Of a stretch of DNA of 64,000 nt, positions 27,758 through 37,384 are shown in pieces. A program made the translations under genes and the position numbers. The notes under the pieces are model-generated. The model worked only from the letters and a program-made list of their open reading frames with translations, did not search any database and was not told the origin of the DNA. Position 1 is the stretch's first letter. The number at the start of each line of letters is the position of its first letter. Source of the stretch: Jejuia sp049889775 (GTDB lineage Bacteria; Bacteroidota; Bacteroidia; Flavobacteriales; Flavobacteriaceae); the NCBI GenBank assembly GCA_049889775.1, contig JBMHCT010000035.1, forward strand, positions 280,995 through 344,994. Reading direction: 5' to 3'.

Positions 27758-30262
27758 TTACTTTTTAGTTGCCGTTTTCTTTTTGGTAGTCCGTTTTCTA
27801 GTTGCTGTTTTTTTCTTTGGAGCTTTCGTTTCTATATGAGCCATGGCTTGTTCTAAGGTCATATCAGACACATCCACAGTTTTTGGTAATTCTACCTTAA
27901 TTTTACCCTTAATAACATTATGCCGGCCCCAACGTGCTTTTTCAACCCTAATACCTTCTTCTTCCCAATGGTGAATTAATTTATCTTTTTCCTTTTGAAT
28001 TTTGTCTTCAATTAATTCTACAATATCACTGTCAGATAAATTATCCCAATCGTATTTCTTGTTCACGTTAATGAACATATTGTTCCACTTTATAAAGGGT
28101 CCGAAACGTCCCTTACCTTTTTGCACTGGTAAATCTTGATAAATATAAATTGGAGCATCCGCTTTTTGTTTCTCTTTAATTAGAACAATAGCATCTTCCA
28201 ATTCAACACTCAATGGGTCTTGTCCTTTTGGTAAAGACACGAACGACTTGCCAAATTTCACATAAGGCCCAAACCTACCATTATTAACCACAACTTCTTC
28301 ACCTTCATATGTACCCAAGGTTTTTGGAAGTTGAAATAAATCCATCGCTTCCTCAAACGTAATGGTATTTAATTGCTGATCTGGACTTAAACTGGCAAAC
28401 AAAGGTTTCTCTTCATCATCAACAGTACCAACTTGTACCATAGGCCCAAACTTGCCCAAACGCACACTTACCTGCCTTCCCGTTTTAGGGTCTTTGCCCA
28501 AAATACGTTCTCCTGATTCTCTGTCGGCATTTTCCTTTACGTCTTCAACAACAGGATGGAATTTTTTATAGAAAGACTTCATCATCTCCGTCCAGTCTTC
28601 TTTCCCATCGGCTATGTCATCAAAGTCTTCCTCAACCTCTGCTGTAAAGTTATAATCTAAGATAGCCTCAAAATGATTCACCAAAAAGTCAGTGACTATC
28701 ATTCCAATATCCGTTGGTACTAGCTTTCCTTTATCAGAACCTACTTTTTCAGTTAAAGTAGTATCAGACACTTTTCCATTTTGAAGTTTTAACTGGGTAT
28801 ATTTGCGCTCCACACCTTCAACCGTGCCCTTTTCAACATAATTTCTATTTTGAATGGTTGAAATTGTTGGCGCGTAGGTAGATGGCCTACCGATGCCTAA
28901 TTCTTCCAATTTTTTCACCAAAGATGCTTCGGTATATCTTGCTGGAGGTCGTGTATATCTTTCAGTAGCCGAAATAAAACTGTTTGACAGAGTTTCATTT
29001 ACTTCTAATGCAGGCAACATACCATCTTGTTCAGCAAATTCATCATCCGTTCCTTCTAGATAGACTTTTAAGAAACCATCAAATGTAATAACCTCACCGT
29101 TTGCAGAAAATGTTTCGTTATGAGATGATGCTTCAATCTTAACATTGGTACGCTCTAATTGTGCTTCACTCATTTGTGATGCAATGGCTCTTTTCCAAAT
29201 TAATTCGTAAAGTCTAGCTTGATCTCTCTCAATATCTACAGTATGTCTGGAGAAATCTGTTGGACGAATCGCCTCATGTGCCTCTTGCGCACCTTTAGCT
29301 TTACCTTTATAATTTCTTGGATTACTATAGTTGTCTCCAAAAGCCTTTTGTATTTCGTCCTGAGCACCCTGTCGAGCTTCGTCAGATAAATTTACACTAT
29401 CTGTTCTCATGTAAGTAATCAAACCCGCTTCATACAGGCGTTGTGCCATCGTCATGGTTTTACTTACTGAAAAATATAACTTTCTTGATGCCTCTTGTTG
29501 CAAGGTTGATGTCGTAAACGGTGCTGCCGGCGATTTTTTAGCTGGTTTCTTTTGAAGATCAGCCACTTTAAAATCTGCCGATGCATTTTGCTCTAAGAAT
29601 TTAAAAGCCTCTTCTTTTGTTTTGAAGTTTTTAGGCAATTTAGCTTTAAAGGACTGCCCATCTTCGTTAGAAAATTCAGCGTCAATTCTAAAAGAAGCTT
29701 CTGGCTTAAAGTCTTGTATTTCGCGTTCTTTTTCAACAATTAGTCTCACAGAAACAGATTGCACACGACCAGCAGATAAACCGCCTTTAACTTTTCTCCA
29801 AAGTACTGGTGATAATTCATACCCTACAATTCTATCTAAAACACGACGTGCTTGTTGGGCATCTACTAAATCATAGTCTATGCCTCTAGGGTTTTCAATA
29901 GCCTTCTTTATAGCAGCTTTAGTAATCTCATGAAAAACGATACGTTTTGTTTTGGCTTTATCCAATTTTAAAGTTTCTGCTAAATGCCACGCAATAGCCT
30001 CACCTTCTCGATCCTCATCACTTGCTAACCAAACTATTTCAGCTTTTTTTGCTAAATCTTTTAGCTTTTTAACAACATCTTTCTTGTCTTTTGAAACTTG
30101 ATATTTGGGTTTAAAATCGCCTTCTACATCTACACCTAATTCTTTGGAAGGCAAGTCCGCAATATGCCCAAAACTAGATTCCACTTTGAAGTCTTTTCCT
30201 AAAAATTTTTCGATAGTTTTCGCCTTGGCTGGTGACTCAACTATTACTAAATTCTTCGCCAT
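27758..30262 (-). CDS. topA: DNA topoisomerase I
   Basis: Type IA topoisomerase that relaxes negative supercoils. The 834-residue protein begins with a TOPRIM domain (LVIVESPAKAKTIEKFLG, DREGEAIAWHL) and has the catalytic tyrosine Y284 in the YMRTDSVNLS motif, then the usual domains to about residue 600. The C-terminus carries repeats of the topoisomerase C-terminal type (GRFGPYVKFG, GRFGPFIKWN) and ends in a lysine-rich tail (ATRKRTTKKKTATKK) likely to bind DNA. Confidence 0.97.
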   Translation of the reverse strand: MAKNLVIVESPAKAKTIEKFLGKDFKVESSFGHIADLPSKELGVDVEGDFKPKYQVSKDKKDVVKKLKDLAKKAEIVWLASDEDREGEAIAWHLAETLKLDKAKTKRIVFHEITKAAIKKAIENPRGIDYDLVDAQQARRVLDRIVGYELSPVLWRKVKGGLSAGRVQSVSVRLIVEKEREIQDFKPEASFRIDAEFSNEDGQSFKAKLPKNFKTKEEAFKFLEQNASADFKVADLQKKPAKKSPAAPFTTSTLQQEASRKLYFSVSKTMTMAQRLYEAGLITYMRTDSVNLSDEARQGAQDEIQKAFGDNYSNPRNYKGKAKGAQEAHEAIRPTDFSRHTVDIERDQARLYELIWKRAIASQMSEAQLERTNVKIEASSHNETFSANGEVITFDGFLKVYLEGTDDEFAEQDGMLPALEVNETLSNSFISATERYTRPPARYTEASLVKKLEELGIGRPSTYAPTISTIQNRNYVEKGTVEGVERKYTQLKLQNGKVSDTTLTEKVGSDKGKLVPTDIGMIVTDFLVNHFEAILDYNFTAEVEEDFDDIADGKEDWTEMMKSFYKKFHPVVEDVKENADRESGERILGKDPKTGRQVSVRLGKFGPMVQVGTVDDEEKPLFASLSPDQQLNTITFEEAMDLFQLPKTLGTYEGEEVVVNNGRFGPYVKFGKSFVSLPKGQDPLSVELEDAIVLIKEKQKADAPIYIYQDLPVQKGKGRFGPFIKWNNMFINVNKKYDWDNLSDSDIVELIEDKIQKEKDKLIHHWEEEGIRVEKARWGRHNVIKGKIKVELPKTVDVSDMTLEQAMAHIETKAPKKKTATRKRTTKKKTATKK

Positions 30263-30347
30263 ACATGATTTTTTGAAGGTACAAATGTATATGAAAAAAA
30301 GTTTATCTGCCTAATTTTACGGATTAACAGTATATTATTTGAACAAG

Positions 30348-30380
30348 AAAACCTGCTTTTTTAATCAAAAAACAGGTTTT
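30348..30380 (-). terminator. Terminator-like hairpin after the paralogous membrane genes
   Basis: AAAACCTG and CAGGTTTT form the outer stem, with an inner TTTTTT/AAAAAA stem around AATC and one bulged base. It lies 24 bp past the stop of the gene at 30404 on the minus strand. Confidence 0.7.
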
Positions 30381-30403
30381 AACTTTATAGTTTTCAATAG
30401 GTT

Positions 30404-31186
30404 TTAAATCTCACCAGCACCAATTTGATCTATATCGCTTTTTTCATTGAAACCAATTATATGCTTGTAAATTAAATAAGCAGGATGAAATAAAAGAGAC
30501 TGTACAAATAATTGACCTATACCACAAGTAACCATAGTTAAGACCAGTACTATTAAATAGATAACGAACAACAACCCAAACGTTATTAACCATTTTTTGT
30601 TACCTAGCGCAAAACTAGCTTTTATAATATCTCCAACACTTAACTCTGGATTGTAAGCAAAGAATATGAAGAAGAAAGTCATTGGCACGATAACATAAAT
30701 TAATGGAATGTAGCATAACAACGCGGAAGGAATTGCAATTAGAATAGCTACGAGCATTATTAAAAATATCTTTTTCAAATACGGAGCTTTCAAAAAATGA
30801 AAAAACTCTGATGTTTTGACTTCTTCCCCGTGATCTATTTTTTTCACCATTCTAAAATATGAAGCTGTTAAGGCATAAGTTACAGTGGCCAAAACAAAAC
30901 CACCTACAATTAGAAATAAAATGTAAACGATAGACATGCCAGCAAAAAACTCATTAAAAACATCAGGATCGTTATACCCACTTTCTTGTTGCGCTATTAT
31001 CATTCCTATAAATGGCACATAAAACAAAAGGATTAAAGGCAACATAACTACAATTGAAAATAGATGTAATAGGAAGCCCTGTAACCAAGTTTTCTTAAAT
31101 AGTTCAAACGCCTCGCTAAAAATTGTTCCAAAATCTAACTCCTTAGCTTGATTTATTTTTTGTTGGATGGTTTCTAATGTGTTCAT
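30404..31186 (-). CDS. Polytopic membrane protein, paralogue of its upstream neighbour
   Basis: The 260-residue protein has about five to six TM segments (roughly 35-65, 85-115, 140-175, 195-235) after an amphipathic N-terminus with the phrase LDFGTIFSEAFELFKKTWLQGF. The upstream gene has MDFGDIINNAIELFKKVWLKGF at the same place, and both share FALGNKKWLI(T/S)FG and a late IGFNEKSDIDQIG-like ending, so they arose by duplication. They resemble YciC/GlpQ-membrane-domain type proteins of unknown role. The gap to the neighbour is 11 bp. Confidence 0.75.
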   Translation of the reverse strand: MNTLETIQQKINQAKELDFGTIFSEAFELFKKTWLQGFLLHLFSIVVMLPLILLFYVPFIGMIIAQQESGYNDPDVFNEFFAGMSIVYILFLIVGGFVLATVTYALTASYFRMVKKIDHGEEVKTSEFFHFLKAPYLKKIFLIMLVAILIAIPSALLCYIPLIYVIVPMTFFFIFFAYNPELSVGDIIKASFALGNKKWLITFGLLFVIYLIVLVLTMVTCGIGQLFVQSLLFHPAYLIYKHIIGFNEKSDIDQIGAGEI

Positions 31187-31197
31187 AACTGTTAGTT

Positions 31198-31971
31198 TTA
31201 AAAAGTATCATCGTCTTTATTAGTGCCAATTAAATCTATTTCGTTACGATTATCGAACCCAATTACCTCTTTATAGATAAAAAATACAGGTAGATAAGCT
31301 ATACTAATGGTAAAAAGCAAACCAATTCCGCAACCAATAATACCCAATACACCAATAATACCACAGACAAACATAGTTCCGAAACTAATAAGCCACTTTT
31401 TATTTCCCAAGGCAAAACTTAGTTTTACCATATCTACTTCTTTCAAATCTGGGTTATTGGCAAAAACAATAGTAAAGTAAGCCAATGGCACGAAAGCATA
31501 AATGTAAGGCAATAAAAATAAGGCTTGAGCCACAGCAGTAATTAGCGCATGAATTATACCTAGCATTAAGGCCTTAGAGATATAGTCCTTTGTGAAATAG
31601 AAAAAGTAATTATCACTTTCATTTAAACCAAGAACCTCATTTTTACATATTCTGTAAAAAGCTGAAACCAATAAGATACTAATGCTACTCATCAAAATAT
31701 TTTGAGGCAAACTATAAATTGCGCTCATTGAGTAAAACTCCGAAAGTGACTCAATACTTATACCTTGTTCAAGAATGGATACATCTGCGGCTAGCCCAAT
31801 AGCTTGAAAGACTAAACTGGCAACAACGCCAGCAACCATAAGAATTAGAATTGTTAAAAAACCTTTTAACCAAACTTTTTTAAAGAGTTCTATTGCATTG
31901 TTTATAATATCTCCAAAATCCATATCAGGAGCATTATCGACTTTATCTTTAAGGTTTTCGTAGGATTTCAT
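31198..31971 (-). CDS. Polytopic membrane protein, paralogue of its downstream neighbour
   Basis: The 257-residue protein has the same layout as the product of 30404-31186, with a conserved DFGDII...ELFKKVWLKGF start, several TM helices, FALGNKKWLISFG near residue 195 and a terminal IGFDNRNEIDLIG. It is first in a two-gene unit. No function is recognised; a membrane complex of the two paralogues is a reasonable guess. Confidence 0.75.
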   Translation of the reverse strand: MKSYENLKDKVDNAPDMDFGDIINNAIELFKKVWLKGFLTILILMVAGVVASLVFQAIGLAADVSILEQGISIESLSEFYSMSAIYSLPQNILMSSISILLVSAFYRICKNEVLGLNESDNYFFYFTKDYISKALMLGIIHALITAVAQALFLLPYIYAFVPLAYFTIVFANNPDLKEVDMVKLSFALGNKKWLISFGTMFVCGIIGVLGIIGCGIGLLFTISIAYLPVFFIYKEVIGFDNRNEIDLIGTNKDDDTF

Positions 31972-32017
31972 AAAATTATTGACTTAAAACATTCTATTAC
32001 CCTACAATTATAAACAA

Positions 32018-32043
32018 AAAAATCTGCCCGAAGACAGATTTTT
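32018..32043 (-). terminator. Terminator of the LVIVD lipoprotein gene
   Basis: AAAAATCTG and CAGATTTTT pair around an 8-nt loop, with T residues following on the minus strand, 20 bp after the stop at 32064. Confidence 0.75.
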
Positions 32044-32063
32044 AAACAACATTTAATTGCTGT

Positions 32064-33293
32064 CTAGTTTAGCGAATATGTACTAATTAAATTAATATCG
32101 TTCACTAAATATTCGTATTGATATAATACATTTCCTCCTATCATTATCAGACTCTTTTCTAAAGGAATAACATCTGTTGCATCAATATTTTCAAATGCCT
32201 TAACCATCTCTAAATTCACTGGCGTTTTTCTATCAAATATTTTTAATCCTGCGGTGCCATCGCACACAAATAACATATTGCTTTTTATACCTAAACCGTA
32301 TGGGTTTTCCAGAGTATAACGCTTTGCTAAAACTGGGTTTGCTTTATCTTTAATATCAATCACCTCTAGCACGCTTTCTAATTGCCCACAAAGATTACCA
32401 CCTCGTAAAGTTAAATAAGCATAATCACCATCTACAACTACGGGATCACAACCTTCCCAATGTGTGAATTCAGAGACATATTCTGGTGTTGATGGTGTTT
32501 TTATATCGTATATATACATGCCATTGGTGCTTCCCAAATACAGATAGTCACCAGCCGCAAACATTGTTTCTATATTCCAACCAGCATACTGGGTATTTTC
32601 TAGTACTGGTTGTGATAGATTTTGAATATCAAAAATGGACATGCTGTATTGCCCCACTGTATACAAAAAGTCGTCTACAATTTGAAAGCGCGCTAATGAA
32701 CCACCAACCCCAATATTATTTTCAGCTGAAGCGGTTGAAGCATCAAAAGCGACATCTACCATTCTATCATCAAGTTTTTCTCTATATTCATTTTTAAGCG
32801 TCCAACCCGTTACAATATCAGTTTCATAATTAAAGTTACTCCATTCTACTCTATCTGCTTCCAAAGGAATTTGATAATCGTAAACATCAAAAACATCTTC
32901 TAATCGCTCCACTAATTGAATATTATTTATATCTGAAATATCAAATACTATCAAATCGGTAGCACTATCGGCATACAAAAAGTCGTTCTTTACAGAGATA
33001 TCCTCATTTCCAGGTATTTTGATGAAAGTGATAGGTTGCGGTGATTTAGGGTTTGTATTGTCAATAATATGAAGGCCTTTGTTTTTGTCTCCTACGAAAA
33101 TATAATCGTTGTACGCATAAATTTTCCCTGACTCTTCAATGGATTGGGCTGATTTAATTTCAACGGCTTTTCTAAAGTCTGATTTACTCATTATTTCTGG
33201 ACTTGCAATGGTAACAAGTTCCATATTGTTTTTATCACATGAAAAAATGGTAAAAAGTAGGGCTAAGCCTAAAATGGACGAGATTGGTTTCAT
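32064..33293 (-). CDS. LVIVD repeat-containing lipoprotein (beta-propeller)
   Basis: The 409-residue product has a lipoprotein signal peptide (LLFTIFSC, cysteine 19) and repeated units of about 40-45 residues containing LVIVD-like strands: LHIIDNTNPKSP, LIVFDISDINN, MSIFDIQNLSQP, MYIYDIKTPSTP, LEVIDIKDKANP, LKIFDRKTP. Such repeats build a beta-propeller on the cell surface. The role is unknown; binding is likely. Confidence 0.85.
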   Translation of the reverse strand: MKPISSILGLALLFTIFSCDKNNMELVTIASPEIMSKSDFRKAVEIKSAQSIEESGKIYAYNDYIFVGDKNKGLHIIDNTNPKSPQPITFIKIPGNEDISVKNDFLYADSATDLIVFDISDINNIQLVERLEDVFDVYDYQIPLEADRVEWSNFNYETDIVTGWTLKNEYREKLDDRMVDVAFDASTASAENNIGVGGSLARFQIVDDFLYTVGQYSMSIFDIQNLSQPVLENTQYAGWNIETMFAAGDYLYLGSTNGMYIYDIKTPSTPEYVSEFTHWEGCDPVVVDGDYAYLTLRGGNLCGQLESVLEVIDIKDKANPVLAKRYTLENPYGLGIKSNMLFVCDGTAGLKIFDRKTPVNLEMVKAFENIDATDVIPLEKSLIMIGGNVLYQYEYLVNDINLISTYSLN

Positions 33294-33399
33294 TTGTATT
33301 TTTTTTAGTTTGTTATGTATTGTTTAGTTGCGTCTATCAATGCGCTTTTAATTTGTTTATTTTGAAACCAAAACAATCCGATATTTCTTTAGTAGCTTC

Positions 33400-34098
33400 T
33401 TAGAATTTCAAATTCGGATAACCGTCCACACACTCTACTCCTATTGGTTGTTGCGGAACATCACAGGTTGAAAAAACACCCCATTTGGTATTATATGCGC
33501 CTTCCGCTTCGGTATAAATGGAAATTTTAGTTAAGAATTCATCCGTATCAATGGTTGTTGGATACCCAATAAAACCTTTTGGGCCACCGCAGGCTTTTGC
33601 TCCATAAGCTGTAAACGTCCAATCCTTTTCATTTTCACAAGGGATACCTTCAATTAAACTTAAAGCCTCATCGAACTTTTCCATCAAATCTCTATGATCT
33701 TGTTCTTGCTCTGTTAATTCCTTAGTAAGCACCAACTCCTCTTCTGTTAAACTCAAAATACGCCATGCATAATTATTGGGATAGTGATCTTGTGTTATGG
33801 AAATAACCGCATCACTCAAGGTATAATTACCAGAATAATCTGAAAAAACGAGAGGTGGTGTACCGCACCATCCAGAAGTTCTTTCTGTAAAAGCACCCTT
33901 AGTTTTAAAAGTTAATCCGTAATTATCCTCTGGCAACTGATTAACGCGTTTAAAAGCTATCGTGTTGGCATCATATTCGGGTTGCGACCAACTTCCTATC
34001 AATAAATTATCCGTATCTATCGGAGTTTCTTCCGATGGTTCACAACGCATATTTACAAAACAGCAAAGTATAACTAGGGCAAAAGCAATTTTTTTCAT
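33400..34098 (-). CDS. Putative lipoprotein
   Basis: Starting at 34098 (MKKIAFALVILCCFVNMRC) gives a lipoprotein signal peptide with cysteine 19. The longer open frame to 34149 would add 17 non-signal residues and is less likely. The mature 214-residue part contains an N-terminal beta-sheet segment (IGSWSQPEYDANTIAFKRV) of the lipocalin-like type and several Cys residues (WCGTPP, IPCENEK, ACGGPK, TCDVP). No family is recognised with certainty. Confidence 0.75.
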   Translation of the reverse strand: MKKIAFALVILCCFVNMRCEPSEETPIDTDNLLIGSWSQPEYDANTIAFKRVNQLPEDNYGLTFKTKGAFTERTSGWCGTPPLVFSDYSGNYTLSDAVISITQDHYPNNYAWRILSLTEEELVLTKELTEQEQDHRDLMEKFDEALSLIEGIPCENEKDWTFTAYGAKACGGPKGFIGYPTTIDTDEFLTKISIYTEAEGAYNTKWGVFSTCDVPQQPIGVECVDGYPNLKF

Positions 34099-34210
34099 GA
34101 AGAAAGAGTTTTCTTTTTTTGGGTCTATTATTGAGATACAAAATACCACATATGGTTGCGTAATTCATTATTAAGAATATTAAAATTTCTTTAAAAATTA
34201 AACTGCCACT

Positions 34211-34242
34211 TTGTCATAAAAACCATTTTAATTGTATCTTTG
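34211..34242 (+). promoter_or_regulatory. miaB promoter (TTG - 21 bp - TATCTTTG)
   Basis: TTG at 34211-34213 and TATCTTTG at 34235-34242 match the Bacteroidota -33/-7 consensus with 21-bp spacing. Transcription would begin near 34248, about 50 nt before the miaB ATG. Confidence 0.7.
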
Positions 34243-34298
34243 CACTTGCATTTCTGCAGGCAGGCACGAATATTGACCCACTGTGGATTCAAGATATT

Positions 34299-35747
34299 AT
34301 GGAAAAGATTATAGACGAAAGCAAACAAGGACAATCCTTAATTTTAGATAAAAAAGAAGGCAATACACGTAAACTTTTTATTGAAAGTTACGGTTGCCAA
34401 ATGAATTTTAGTGATAGTGAAATTGTTGCTTCTATATTAAACGAGCAAGGTTATAATACCACCCAAAATTTAGAAGAGGCAGACTTAGTTTTAGTGAATA
34501 CCTGTTCTATTCGGGACAAAGCGGAACAAACCGTTAGAAAGCGATTAGAAAAATACAACGCTGTAAAACAGACCCAAAACCCAAATATGAAAGTTGGCGT
34601 TTTAGGCTGTATGGCAGAACGCTTAAAAAGCAAATTTTTAGAGCAAGAAAAAATTGTTGATTTAGTTGTTGGTCCTGATGCTTATAAGGATTTACCAAAT
34701 CTTTTAGCTGAAGTTGAGGATGGTAGAGATGCCATAAACGTAATTCTTTCCAAGGAAGAAACCTATGGCGATATTTCACCCGTGCGTTTAAACACAAATG
34801 GTGTTACTGCTTTTGTTTCTATTACCAGAGGCTGCGATAATATGTGTACTTTTTGTGTAGTGCCTTTTACACGTGGGCGTGAGCGCAGTAGAGACCCACA
34901 AAGTATTATTGAAGAGGTAAATGATTTATGGAATAAAGGCTATAAAGAAATTACGCTTTTAGGGCAGAATGTGGATAGTTACCTTTGGTATGGTGGTGGC
35001 TTAAAAAAAGATTTTGTTAAAGCCAGCGATTTACAAAAAGCAACCGCAGTTAATTTTGCGATGCTTTTAGATATGTGCGCTATTGCACAACCCAAAATGC
35101 GTTTTCGTTTTTCTACATCAAATCCACAAGATTTTACATTGGATGTTATTGAAACTATGGCAAAACATAGAAACATTTGCAACTACATCCATTTGCCTGT
35201 GCAAAGTGGTAGTAATCGCATACTACAGGCAATGAATCGCTTGCATACGCGTGAAGAATATTTTGAGTTAATTGATAACATAAAACGTTTAATTCCAGAT
35301 TGTGCTATTAGTCAAGATATGATTGCAGGTTTTCCAACGGAAACAGAAGAAGATCATCAAGATACATTGAGTTTGATGGAATACGTGAAGTACGATTTCG
35401 GATTTATGTTTGCTTATTCTGAAAGACCCGGAACATTAGCAGAACGAAAAATGGAAGATGATATTCCTGAAGAAACTAAAAAGAGTCGATTAAACGAAAT
35501 TATAGCATTGCAGCAAAAACACAGCTTGTTGCGCACTCAAGCGCATATTGGTAAGGTTGAAGAAGTTTTAATTGAGAAACCATCCAAACGTTCTGACGCG
35601 CATTGGTCTGGTAGAAACACACAAAACACAGTTGTTGTATTTCCTAAAGGTGACTATAAGGTTGGAGATTTTGTAAATGTAAAAATCACAGATTGCACTA
35701 GTGCTACTTTAATTGGGGAAGCGGTAGGATATTCGGATAACAACTAA
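34299..35747 (+). CDS. miaB: tRNA-2-methylthio-N6-dimethylallyladenosine synthase MiaB
   Basis: A radical-SAM enzyme that adds a methylthio group to i6A37 of tRNAs. The 482-residue protein has the UPF0004 N-terminal domain with its cluster cysteines (SYGCQMNFSDSE, NTCSIRDKAEQ, LGCMAE). The radical SAM cluster is C179-x3-C183-x2-C186 (TRGCDNMCTFC), and a C-terminal TRAM domain follows (about 415-478). An insertion around 225-245 (YLWYGGGLKKDFVKA) is common in flavobacterial MiaB. It leads a run of co-directional genes that reaches secG. Confidence 0.97.
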   Translation: MEKIIDESKQGQSLILDKKEGNTRKLFIESYGCQMNFSDSEIVASILNEQGYNTTQNLEEADLVLVNTCSIRDKAEQTVRKRLEKYNAVKQTQNPNMKVGVLGCMAERLKSKFLEQEKIVDLVVGPDAYKDLPNLLAEVEDGRDAINVILSKEETYGDISPVRLNTNGVTAFVSITRGCDNMCTFCVVPFTRGRERSRDPQSIIEEVNDLWNKGYKEITLLGQNVDSYLWYGGGLKKDFVKASDLQKATAVNFAMLLDMCAIAQPKMRFRFSTSNPQDFTLDVIETMAKHRNICNYIHLPVQSGSNRILQAMNRLHTREEYFELIDNIKRLIPDCAISQDMIAGFPTETEEDHQDTLSLMEYVKYDFGFMFAYSERPGTLAERKMEDDIPEETKKSRLNEIIALQQKHSLLRTQAHIGKVEEVLIEKPSKRSDAHWSGRNTQNTVVVFPKGDYKVGDFVNVKITDCTSATLIGEAVGYSDNN

Positions 35748-35749
35748 GA

Positions 35750-36091
35750 ATGTCAGAATTTAACTTTAACAACAAGACATTTTCCTTAATAGAAAATTCA
35801 GAAAATGGACAAGTTAATTCTGAAACAGTCTTTAAATACAAACAAGAGGGTGATTTAATTATGGCAGATTATTCAGGTGGTACTGTTGTTTACGGAAAAA
35901 TAATTGGACAACTTGTTGAAGATAAAATTAATATGGTTTACCAATGTCTTACATCAGATAAAAAATTAAAATCTGGGAAGGCCTTGGCGAAAATCAGCTT
36001 AACGGATAACAATAAATTAAAGCTGAAGTTAGACTGGGAGTGGTTAGATAGCACTAATGAAATAGGAACTTCAGAATATATTGAGAATTAA
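35750..36091 (+). CDS. Small conserved protein of unknown function
   Basis: This 113-residue, beta-rich protein follows miaB after 2 bp and ends one base before the sigma-54 activator gene begins, so it belongs to the same transcript. It has no signal peptide, membrane segment or catalytic motif; repeated phrases (YSGGTVVYGKIIGQL, KLKLKLDWEWLD) suggest a small beta-barrel or MORN-like sheet. Proteins of this sort are sometimes labelled N-acetylglutamate synthase, for which no support is seen here. Confidence 0.75.
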   Translation: MSEFNFNNKTFSLIENSENGQVNSETVFKYKQEGDLIMADYSGGTVVYGKIIGQLVEDKINMVYQCLTSDKKLKSGKALAKISLTDNNKLKLKLDWEWLDSTNEIGTSEYIEN

Positions 36092-37366
36092 ATGGAATCA
36101 GTACAAGCCATAAAACAACGTTTTGGTATTATTGGTAATACACCATCACTAAATCGCGCTTTAGAAAAAGCTATTCGCGTTGCACCCACAGATATTTCTG
36201 TTTTAGTCACTGGCGAAAGTGGTGTTGGTAAAGAAAGTATTCCTAAAATTATTCACTCCTTATCCCATAGAAAGCATAACAAATATATTGCTGTAAACTG
36301 TGGTGCCATTCCAGAAGGCACTATTGACAGTGAATTATTTGGTCATGAAAAAGGAGCATTTACTGGTGCAACCTCAACCAGAAGCGGTTATTTTGAAGAG
36401 GCAGATGGTGGTACTATTTTTTTAGATGAAGTTGGTGAATTACCATTGACGACACAAGTGCGCTTATTGCGTGTTTTAGAGAACGGTGAATTCATCAAAG
36501 TTGGTTCTAGTAAAGTACAAAAAACTGATGTACGCATTGTAGCAGCTACCAATGTAAAAATGTTCGAGGCCATCGATAAAGAGAAATTTAGAGAAGATTT
36601 ATATTATCGCTTAAGCACGGTAGAAATTAATTTACCTCCGCTACGTGAACGTTCTGATGATATTCATTTATTATTTAGAAAGTTTGCCAGTGATTTTGCC
36701 TTAAAATATAAAATGCCAACCATAAAGCTTACGGACAATGCGGTACAGTTATTATTGAAACATCGTTGGAGCGGAAATATTAGGCAGTTGCGAAATGTTG
36801 CTGAACAAATTTCGGTATTAGAGCAAAACCGAACGGTTTCCGCTGAAGTTTTAAGAGGTTATTTGCCTGTTGATGGTACAACTAATTTGCCTGCAGTGAT
36901 AAAAACCTCAAAAAATGAAAGCGATTTTAGCAGTGAACGTGAGATTCTTTATAAGGTGCTTTTTGATATGAAAAGTGATTTGAATGATTTAAAGAAACTC
37001 ACCATGGAGCTCATGAAAAATGGCAATACCAAAGATGTTGAAAAAGAGAATGAGCATTTGATTCAGAAAATATATGGTGATAACAATGAGGCAGACTTAG
37101 ACGATTTTGCTTTTGAAGAAGATACAATTGTAGAAGACACGGAAGTATTATCCATTCCAGAGCATGTGTCTCAAGAGACTTCCGAAGATAAATACCATTT
37201 TGCTGAAGAAATACAAGAAGAAGAAACCCTATCCTTACAGGATAAAGAACTAGAATTGATAAAAAAATCTTTGGAACGCCATAACGGAAAACGTAAATTG
37301 GCTGCTGCTGAATTGGGTATAAGTGAGCGCACACTATATAGAAAGATTAAGCAATATGATTTGTAA
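36092..37366 (+). CDS. Sigma-54-dependent transcriptional activator without receiver domain
   Basis: The 424-residue protein is an AAA+ activator of RpoN promoters. Walker A is GESGVGKE (41-48), the sigma-54 contact loop is intact (GAFTGA, 88-93), and Walker B GGTIFLDEVGEL and the sensor motifs follow. A C-terminal Fis-type helix-turn-helix (about 385-424, KLAAAELGISERTLYRKI) binds DNA. The AAA+ domain starts at residue 10, so there is no receiver or PAS input. An acidic linker of about 100 residues (290-380) joins the two domains. Control must come from expression, ligand or a partner. It lies in an envelope operon (lptE, secG). Confidence 0.93.
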   Translation: MESVQAIKQRFGIIGNTPSLNRALEKAIRVAPTDISVLVTGESGVGKESIPKIIHSLSHRKHNKYIAVNCGAIPEGTIDSELFGHEKGAFTGATSTRSGYFEEADGGTIFLDEVGELPLTTQVRLLRVLENGEFIKVGSSKVQKTDVRIVAATNVKMFEAIDKEKFREDLYYRLSTVEINLPPLRERSDDIHLLFRKFASDFALKYKMPTIKLTDNAVQLLLKHRWSGNIRQLRNVAEQISVLEQNRTVSAEVLRGYLPVDGTTNLPAVIKTSKNESDFSSEREILYKVLFDMKSDLNDLKKLTMELMKNGNTKDVEKENEHLIQKIYGDNNEADLDDFAFEEDTIVEDTEVLSIPEHVSQETSEDKYHFAEEIQEEETLSLQDKELELIKKSLERHNGKRKLAAAELGISERTLYRKIKQYDL

Positions 37367-37384
37367 TTTCATCGTTTGATTCAC

